DNA of 64,000 nucleotides. It comes from Trichuris trichiura (lineage: Eukaryota > Nematoda > Enoplea > Trichinellida > Trichuridae). Below are positions 59,401-64,000 of the stretch, one piece after another. The DNA lies in contig JBAJFE010000042.1 of assembly GCA_037903355.1 (NCBI GenBank), positions 1,314,001-1,378,000 of the forward strand, given 5' to 3'. A program made the translations under genes and the position numbers. The notes under the pieces are model-generated. The model saw nothing but the letters and a program-made list of their open reading frames with translations. It did no database searches and was not told where the DNA came from. Numbering within the stretch: position 1 is the first letter of the stretch; each line of letters starts with the position of its first letter.

Positions 59401-60963
59401 GACTTGCTGTTATCACTGAAGATGCAGAGGCAAACAGTTTGGTTTGGGATTAGAGCTGTCAGAAGGGCTGTTCAGTCATCAGCCTTGTTGAACTGCCATT
59501 GCGGAGTAACATCATTGCGAAAGTTCTTAGGTCACAGTAATTTTTTAGGCTCCATGTTTTTAATGATGACTGCATATTTATCCACTGACACTTCACTGTT
59601 AACTTACAGATGCTTATGAAAAAACAACAGAAATGAGGAGAAAAGGGAGCATTATCCAGTATATAACAATATGCTTGTGGAAGCTTCTTCAAAGTTGGAC
59701 TTTTCTTTCAGAAGAAAGAAATTGAACTTAAGACAAAAGCCTTAATCGAGGTTTCAGTCTAGCAGTGTCTACCGCGCTAAGGTTCATCATGGTTTTATAA
59801 TTATGGAAAATAAAAATGCGAATGTTATTAGCAGCTTGAGACTAGACCAGTTATCGCGCTCAATGAAATTTGCGCTTCATTGTAGGGAAGCGCAAGAAAA
59901 CGTGAAATTGTAAAACTCCTTCGTGAAACGTTTGCTGACTGCTTTGTTTACTGTGATCGAAAACACAGTGGGGAATGGTTCAGCGTTTCAGACACCAAAG
60001 TCCAGAAATGTGTTTTTAAATGCTACGAAAAGGTAAGTCTTTTTTAGATGCCCCTACATTCGTTTTCTGTGTTTATTGAAAGTTTTGTATGTGCACAAAT
60101 CAAACGTTCCGGAGAAATCATTTTTTAAAGTTAGCTTCATCGCATGGCTACAACTGTCGCTAGCATGCAGTAAATACAGAGAAACGAATGCCAGCGGATA
60201 TGTTATTATCTTAATAGTTTCAAGTGAGAAAGTTTGGGAGTTCGCAAACGGAAAGAATATACACTTAATAAAAGATTGTGAACAGGTGCAGCCCCATCTT
60301 TCCTGGAAAAAACGTAGCTTTAACGCTTTTGGCATAGGTCAACACGTGATAATTTACTGGTGCGCAGAAAAAGAAAAAGTAGCCGTATGATTTAAAGCAT
60401 ATTACTTTGTAACAGTGACTGGTGTCCCAGATATTCTGTGGGACAACGGTTCTACTGAATACAGAAACAGACAACGCCTTCTTGGACGATACTGGCCCTG
60501 CCATTAGCGCCTTACTGAAGGAAAGACCAATAGCGCATAGATACTCCTATGTATTTCTACATTCACTAAAATAGGTGTTCCATATAATTTACAACTTAGC
60601 AGTGAGGTGAGAACGAAAACTCTGAAAGCAAATAAGTTAGAGAAAATGCTTTAAAATCTTGCATAGCCGTCCTGCCAATAATCCACGCTTCATGAAACAG
60701 ATACTGATTGGGTGAAAGCTTTCGGTAAGACAAGGGTTACATGCCCAAATTATCTAGCCGTTTTGTTTTTTAACAGTGGAACTACTTCACATTGTTTAAA
60801 TCTGTTCCTTGCCAATGGGCTAAATTTATTGTAAGCTGATTGCTTACTGTATTTTTTTATGTGAATCTGTTATGTGAGTCATATACTTCAGATAGACAAA
60901 AGAGTCAGAACAAAATACATGACGTCAATAAACGTGAACAAGCTCACGTTCGACTACGATTGA
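56448..60963 (+). CDS. Small secreted protein with CxxxC/CxxxC hairpin, gene 2
   Basis: Core exons are 56448-56516 (signal peptide, donor GTGAGT), 59886-60032 (module, acceptor TTGTAG, donor GTAAGT) and 60892-60963 (terminal, acceptor ACTTCAG, TGA), all phase 0 and open, about 95 residues. The first exon is a classic signal peptide ending near AIAGDS. The module exon begins with Gly and has CFVYC, a spacer of about 24 residues, then CVFKC followed by four residues and the donor. This matches gene 1 in layout, phase and cysteine spacing, with little other identity. A further phase-0 exon at 58708-58830 (acceptor TGTGCAG, donor CAG then GTGAAT, three Cys) may be included or skipped. AATAAA is at 61026. 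No named family is recognised. Confidence 0.55.
58708..58830 (+). other. Candidate optional internal exon of secreted gene 2
   Basis: A 41-codon open segment lies between a fair acceptor (TTCTTGTGCAG) and a CAG/GTGAAT donor, phase 0 on both sides, so including it would not change the frame. It has a Cx4C pair and one more Cys, which is not the family spacing. It could equally be chance. Confidence 0.25.
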
Positions 60964-61025
60964 AGACCGCGTTTATACATCTGCCTTAAGAAGCAAGTTT
61001 CTCGTTGTAGCGCAGTTTACCTAGA

Positions 61026-61031
61026 AATAAA
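61026..61031 (+). terminator. Polyadenylation signal AATAAA of secreted gene 2
   Basis: AATAAA lies 63 bases after the stop codon at 60961-60963, supporting 60892-60963 as the terminal exon. Confidence 0.5.
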
Positions 61032-62380
61032 GGTGAATGAAATGGCCGCGCTTTTCATGGCTTTCACTTTTAGGATTTACTTCTCGATCATCCGGAAAGT
61101 AGAAACGCTTCCAAAAAGTTGCGTTCTTAACCATGTTTTATATCACCTGCCATTTATAGCAGAAATTATTAAAACACAATTAACTTTACCTAAAATCACC
61201 GTTATGATGCTGCACGTAAGCCTGCATTTTTAAAAATATGGCAATAAATACAGGCACACCTCACTTAACGAAGGTTGATGGGATTGGAAAAGTTGTTCGT
61301 TAAGTGAAACCTTTGTAAATCAGGGCAGTAATTCCTATTATATAACGCGTTAGACGAATTTTTGCAGAGCAAACCCACAAGAGAACTATTCAGCAGCGCC
61401 GCAGACGCAAAATGAGAGATAATATTAAGAAAGTACTCTGAAATACTGAGAGCTGCAATAATTTTGAAAGAAGAGCCATACACAGTGTTGAATTAGCGTA
61501 ATTGCATTGTTGTTTCGCTTATTATAATTAAGAGGATAGTGAACTAAGGACTGTCATTGCTGGCAGAAAAAAATTTCATTTATTAGTATGATGCTGCAAA
61601 GCCATCAGGACAGACGAGTGGCTAACTCCCACGTGTTTAGACCTAGACGGTTTCGACTGACCGTCCGCTTCAATCGAAACTGACTACTTCAAAAATATTA
61701 TACATTTTATAGAATCCATTGTATCCTTTCTTTTCTTTCTTCGTAACAGCGAATAAAGCCCATGCAAATCCTTTGTAAGGCGAAAACGGGTATAAATTGT
61801 GCGGTCAAAATGGGTGATCTTTACCAACTGGTCTGACAAGCACGAACCGGCAGCAAGAATGGGAAAGACTCAGAAAAGAAAGGCAAAGTGAAAAATAAGA
61901 TTAGTGAAGGAATGAATAGCAGTTCAGCAGAATAGCTAAACATAACTAAAGGCATTTCTCGAGCAGCTGAACCAGAGTAAGTACTGGACTTCAAAAGCTT
62001 AAGGGAACAAGTGCTGCGTAAATGCTAGAGGGGACTGGGTCCTAAGGAGTCTAGTATTTTTAAAATTTTAACCCCTTACAACTTCTGATGTACTTGTACG
62101 TAATCTAAAACTGTGGCTCAATCAAGTTTATTAAGAACAGGGTTTTTGAAAGTTGAAGACGTTGAGTTCCATCTTGTTACGCGGTTTGTCTCCTGCCGGA
62201 CAGAAACACCTCATTCTTAATAACCAGTACTTTTGTGCCAAAAGTGATGCGTTATTCTCACATAAAATCAGAGAGATCTGTTTTTGATATAGAGCACATC
62301 TGTTTAACGATAAACAAACGACGTCGCAAGTGGAAGGTCAGAGGAACGAGCAGAACAAGCTGTGCTCAGCTGATATCAGT
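61032..62380. other. Intergenic stretch with one short hairpin
   Basis: No gene is seen. An 11-base inverted repeat (CACTTAACGAA at 61262-61272 and its complement at 61296-61306) has the look of a short MITE terminus, but I found no second end. Confidence 0.45.
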
Positions 62381-62615
62381 TTAATAATAACGGTTACGGC
62401 GACACTGATTGCTCAAGTTTAGGTCAATTCTGATTTGTTAATTTTCTGTCAATGCTGATCGTCCATCCAATTGAAACTGTCTTGCCTCAACTTCAACAGG
62501 AAAACTGACCGATCAGAATTGACTTAGACTTGAGCAGTCAGCGTCGCCGTAACTGGGCCCATCATTACCACCCCTTATTTAGTTAGGGGAAGTTCTTATG
62601 AACCGTAATAGACGG
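62381..62615. mobile_element. MITE related to the pogo palindrome ends
   Basis: The right half (about 62515-62615) aligns with the right outer end of the 29469-33933 element, through TAGACTTGAGCA, AGCGTC, CCGT and CACTACCACC-like blocks to a terminal ACGG followed by TA. The left half (about 62400-62520) aligns with the left outer end (TTGCTCAAGT, then GAAACTGTCTTGCCTCA and TTCAAC). It is therefore an internally deleted derivative with both subterminal regions fused. The left terminal repeat is diverged or missing. Confidence 0.7.
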
Positions 62616-62935
62616 TAATCTTTTTCCCAGCGCGTTTAATATTTATTATAGTGCAGCAGATTAGACACAGGCGCACTTGACCATATTTTTTAGGTACAGC
62701 AACATGTTACTTGCTTGCTACAAATGCCAATATATGGTAATTTGGTATGACTGGAAATGTAGAAGCAGCTTGGTTGCGTTGTATCGGTTCCGCTATGTTA
62801 TGTCAGCTCGCTGTTGGTTTACTCTTCACTGAGCTATTACGCAGGTAAATCCCGAAGACATTCAATGAACTATGCGTGTATATGTATGTATCAGAGATAC
62901 TGGGGCGACATCTGGCAATGGTCATGCCTCTAGTC

Positions 62936-63412
62936 CAATGTTTCTCAATGACAGGATTGATAGCGCCCCCTGTGAACGTTTTCCAGCGTTTGAGCCCCCC
63001 CCCTAATGCTGATCGACAAAGTTCGAGCGCGCTGATTGGCTGGAAGGGAGAACAGGGGTAGCCATGACGTCATAATGTAGGTGCTGCGCAAAGTTATGTG
63101 TGGAAAGCGTTTCCTGCATAGTGTGTCGAACACTTACTCTCTCACATCCTAGCCGACTGGCCGCCCCGAGTCCTCCATTCCAGCAGTCAAAACTGCGAGG
63201 CGCAACAGCATGCAGCTTTCTCTTAGGCAGAGAGGCACAATATCTGACCCGTGGGCCATACCTTCTAAGGCACTTCAGCACGATCGCCCAGGTGGGGCAT
63301 GTGCCCCCCGCAGATCAAAAGAGCCCCCCAAGGGCCCCCTCGGCGATTTAAGCTCCCCTGGACCTCAAGAATGTCTCTCCGTGGGGCATATGCTCTACCA
63401 TGAGAATCATTG
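62936..63412. mobile_element. Non-autonomous hAT element, 477 bases, with target-site duplication
   Basis: It begins CAATGTTTCTCA and ends TGAGAATCATTG, a 12-base hAT/Charlie-type terminal inverted repeat with one mismatch. CTCTAGTC (62928-62935) and CTCTAGCC (63413-63420) flank it, an 8-base duplication with one mismatch. The interior is GC-rich with runs of C on one strand. The small frames inside are not genes. Confidence 0.8.
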
Positions 63413-63420
63413 CTCTAGCC

Positions 63421-64000
63421 TATATAACACGATACAATAGGTAGAGTCTTTAGACAGAAATGAAAAACTATCAGTTACTGCAAAGGAAACGATATATAAC
63501 ACGCTCACGGAACGAAAACGTGAATTTTGAAAAGGTTAATTAACCGCAACAGAAAAAGTCACATGGAAGAAATAACGCCGAATGAATTCGTCTCATACTG
63601 GACAGGGAACCGCAAGCTACAAGATTTTTAGAGTTGCCTTTAAAACAATACGATAAAAAGATAAATAATTTTTCAAGGTAATAGCAAGTGCACGGTTAAC
63701 GGAACTTCTAAGACTAAAGGACGACATTGCAAAAGTTGCACTGCACAAGTTGTATTCAACTTGTCCAGTGCAACTAAACGCGCCCACAGATATAATGAGT
63801 AGAACAGAGGAAAGTTTGAAATGTAGGCACAGCAGGGGCAGCTACTATTCAGCTCTCTCGCCTTACTTTAGCAGCTGGAAAATCTCGACACTATTAAATT
63901 ATGTTGAAAAAATAAAAAATTTCGAATACAGAGTAGTATTTTAATTCTGCAATGGCGGAAACGTTTCGTACAACGTCTCCTCAAGCGACACTACTGAAAT
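63421..64000. other. AT-rich terminal stretch with a hairpin
   Basis: No gene is seen. An inverted repeat at 63734-63775 (19-base arms, one mismatch, loop TATT) is the only structure. The frame at 63750-63944 begins inside it and has no domain. Confidence 0.45.

Noticed and set aside
1..64000. tRNA, rRNA, CRISPR or bacterial operon features
   Set aside because: I looked for cloverleaf box motifs and regular spaced repeats and saw none I could defend by eye; a covariance-model scan would be needed to exclude tRNAs.

Overview
This is a eukaryotic nuclear window, most likely from a nematode and quite possibly a clade I (Trichuris/Trichinella-like) species. The evidence is many GT-AG introns of only 43-60 bases, a MIG-2-type Rac GTPase, an FTZ-F1/NR5A nuclear receptor with its FTZ-F1 box, small secreted cysteine-rich proteins, and abundant decayed DNA transposons. 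The species call is inference. There are no operons of bacterial type, CRISPR arrays or rRNA.

Region 1 (1-20.5 kb) is gene-dense. A three-exon secreted cysteine-rich protein gene (3045-4027, +) ends in six natural histidines and carries a one-base frame break. Next come an unrecognised ORF (7594-8049, -) and a MIG-2/Mtl Rac GTPase (8190-9435, +). A run of minus-strand genes follows: dCMP deaminase (10147-10908) with its catalytic Glu replaced by Val, an unrecognised 84-residue protein (11935-12522), a MOSPD1/3 MSP-domain membrane protein (13022-13931), and heparan sulfate 6-O-sulfotransferase (14370-16328). The last is divergent from RINT1 (16566-20332, +), the Dsl1/NRZ tether subunit. Most of these genes are invisible as single ORFs; I rebuilt them exon by exon from splice sites, reading phase and family alignment.

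Region 2 (20.5-40.5 kb) holds the FTZ-F1/NR5A receptor (25766 onward, +). Its DNA-binding domain, long linker and first ligand-domain helices are present, but the remaining helices are not seen. Just after the last recognised exon lies a 4.5 kb head-to-head pogo/Tigger palindrome (29469-33933) with two dead transposases, then a MITE-like hairpin and an 890-base hAT relic with a target-site duplication. An intact, intronless TANGO6/RTP1-like HEAT-repeat gene (37780-40440, -) closes the region.

Region 3 (40.5-64 kb) is AT-rich and sparse. Two distant tandem genes (44017-49554 and 56448-60963, +) share the same architecture: a signal-peptide exon, a module exon starting with Gly and carrying two CxxxC pairs, and a short terminal exon, all joined in phase 0. 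I think they are an undescribed family of secreted disulfide-stapled helical-hairpin proteins. Between them lie a Ty1/copia RNase H relic and, directly downstream on the same strand, a 2.5 kb decayed reading frame of unknown (possibly viral) origin. The right end holds a pogo-family MITE, a second hAT relic with target-site duplication, and several hairpins.
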